Below are positions 63,566-64,000 of a stretch of 64,000 nt of DNA, piece by piece. The notes below the pieces were generated by a model. That model was given only the letters and a program-made list of their open reading frames with translations. It was not told the origin of the DNA and did not search any database. This DNA is from Microbacterium sp. SY138 (GTDB lineage: Bacteria; Actinomycetota; Actinomycetes; Actinomycetales; Microbacteriaceae). The translations under genes were made by a program, and so were the position numbers. The first letter of the stretch is position 1, and each line of letters opens with the position of its first letter. The stretch spans positions 2,666,001 through 2,730,000 of the forward strand of contig NZ_CP155793.1 in the NCBI RefSeq assembly GCF_039729145.1. Direction: 5' to 3'.

Positions 63566-63691
63566 GTTGCGACCTCCCCTCTGGGTGGTCCGTCCACGAA
63601 ACTGTGGACGGTGGAACGCGGCAATAGCCGCGAACGTGGTCCGTGCACGCATGCCCTTGGGCCACGGCTCCGGAGTAGCTCTTAACGACAA

Positions 63692-63712
63692 AACCCGGCT
63701 CAGGGCCGGGTT
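63692..63712 (-). terminator. intrinsic terminator
   Basis: 8-bp stem (63692-63699 with 63705-63712), 5-nt loop, followed on the minus strand by GGTTTTG, a short U-run. The only U-tailed terminator found in the window. Confidence 0.6.
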
Positions 63713-63737
63713 CGGGGCGCACGACTATCGCGCAGTG

Positions 63738-63832
63738 TCACTCTAGGGGGTCCAACGGGATCAGGCGGCTACGACACGCCGTAGGAGGGGCGGAGCCTCG
63801 CGCAGGGGCTGGTCATTCTGACGCTAGGGGGT
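63738..63832 (+). repeat. two direct copies of a 14-bp motif
   Basis: TCACTCTAGGGGGT (63738-63751) and TGACGCTAGGGGGT (63819-63832), 81 bp apart, 12 of 14 identical. Possible protein-binding sites or promoter elements of the phage-like segment. Confidence 0.45.
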
Positions 63833-63879
63833 GACAGTACTCCGTCGGCCGCTCGCCACGCCGGCCCGTGAGAACGGGT

Positions 63880-64000
63880 TTAGCGCGTGTCCTTCCGCGG
63901 CGACTCGTTGTTGCGACCAGAGTCGGAGTCGCGAAACTTGCCGTCACGGCCCTGGATTCGGATGTCTCCACGCCCTCCACCGGAGTTGTCGACGATCTCC
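63880..64000 (-). CDS. C-terminal end of an unidentified protein
   Basis: The last ~39 codons of a minus-strand gene that continues past the window: EIVDNSGGGRGDIRIQG then RDGKFRDSDSGRNNESPRKD and TR before TAA (63880-63882). Strongly polar, Gly/Asp/Arg-rich. No family recognised. A CCCGT-GAGA-ACGGG hairpin follows directly after the stop and may be its terminator. Confidence 0.45.
   Translation of the reverse strand, partial: EIVDNSGGGRGDIRIQGRDGKFRDSDSGRNNESPRKDTR

Larger units (their letters stand above)
63566..63879. other. noncoding stretch with hairpins and a repeated motif
   Basis: 314 bp with no good gene. It contains the leader hairpin at 63590-63611, a terminator at 63692-63712, two copies of a 14-bp motif (63738-63751, 63819-63832) and a 5-bp hairpin right after the partial gene's stop (63865-63878). 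Confidence 0.5.

Overview
The window is high-GC, gene-dense chromosomal DNA. Tight ATGA overlaps, many GTG starts, a protein O-mannosyltransferase of the actinobacterial type and many -10 boxes lying exactly 6-7 nt before a start codon (leaderless transcripts) all point to an actinobacterium. The gene content fits Microbacteriaceae, probably Microbacterium; this assignment is from general gene content, not from a database search. No rRNA, CRISPR array, insertion sequence or convincing tRNA gene was found.

Layout. 1-7.6 kb holds housekeeping genes: ispE (cut by the window edge), an aldo/keto reductase, rsmA, an MFS exporter, tatD, metG and a membrane-anchored molybdopterin oxidoreductase. 7.7-15.5 kb is a sugar locus: a LacI regulator, then a five-gene operon of a peptide-class ABC importer and a GH1 beta-glucosidase. 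A LacI-type operator sits inside the operon promoter, and a 16-bp hairpin closes the operon. 15.5-18.8 kb has rsmI, a protein mannosyltransferase and an unknown gene. 18.8-21.8 kb is an aminotransferase, amino acid permease and Lrp regulator operon. 22-27.7 kb carries a SUMF1-fold protein, a DUF255 thioredoxin-like protein, redox enzymes and a TetR/SDR divergent pair. 27.8-32.5 kb encodes a 1085-residue secreted multidomain protein and a membrane acyltransferase. 32.6-37.5 kb is hrpA and a quinone oxidoreductase.

37.5-46.5 kb is an eight-gene minus-strand locus: two flavin-dependent luciferase-like monooxygenases, two AhpD/CMD-fold proteins and a complete peptide-class ABC importer. It matches a recurring gene set known by locus names (KPN_01854 / Avi_7169 families) whose substrate I do not know, and is the best candidate here for an undescribed catabolic system. 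46.6-53.4 kb has two Gfo/Idh/MocA oxidoreductases, a NYN-LOTUS RNA-binding nuclease-like protein, a sugar isomerase/epimerase, a TetR regulator, DUF4166 and a TIGR01777 epimerase. 53.4-58.8 kb is a run of small genes including a two-XRE plus ImmA/IrrE protease module. 58.8-62.9 kb is a glutamate-dependent acid resistance locus (gadB, gadC) next to a LacI regulator; the two share a candidate operator.

The last 1.1 kb (62.9-64.0 kb) looks different: sparse coding, strong hairpins, short AT-richer stretches, a 49-residue membrane peptide gene with a structured leader, and a repeated 14-bp motif. It may be the edge of a prophage or other mobile element continuing past the window.
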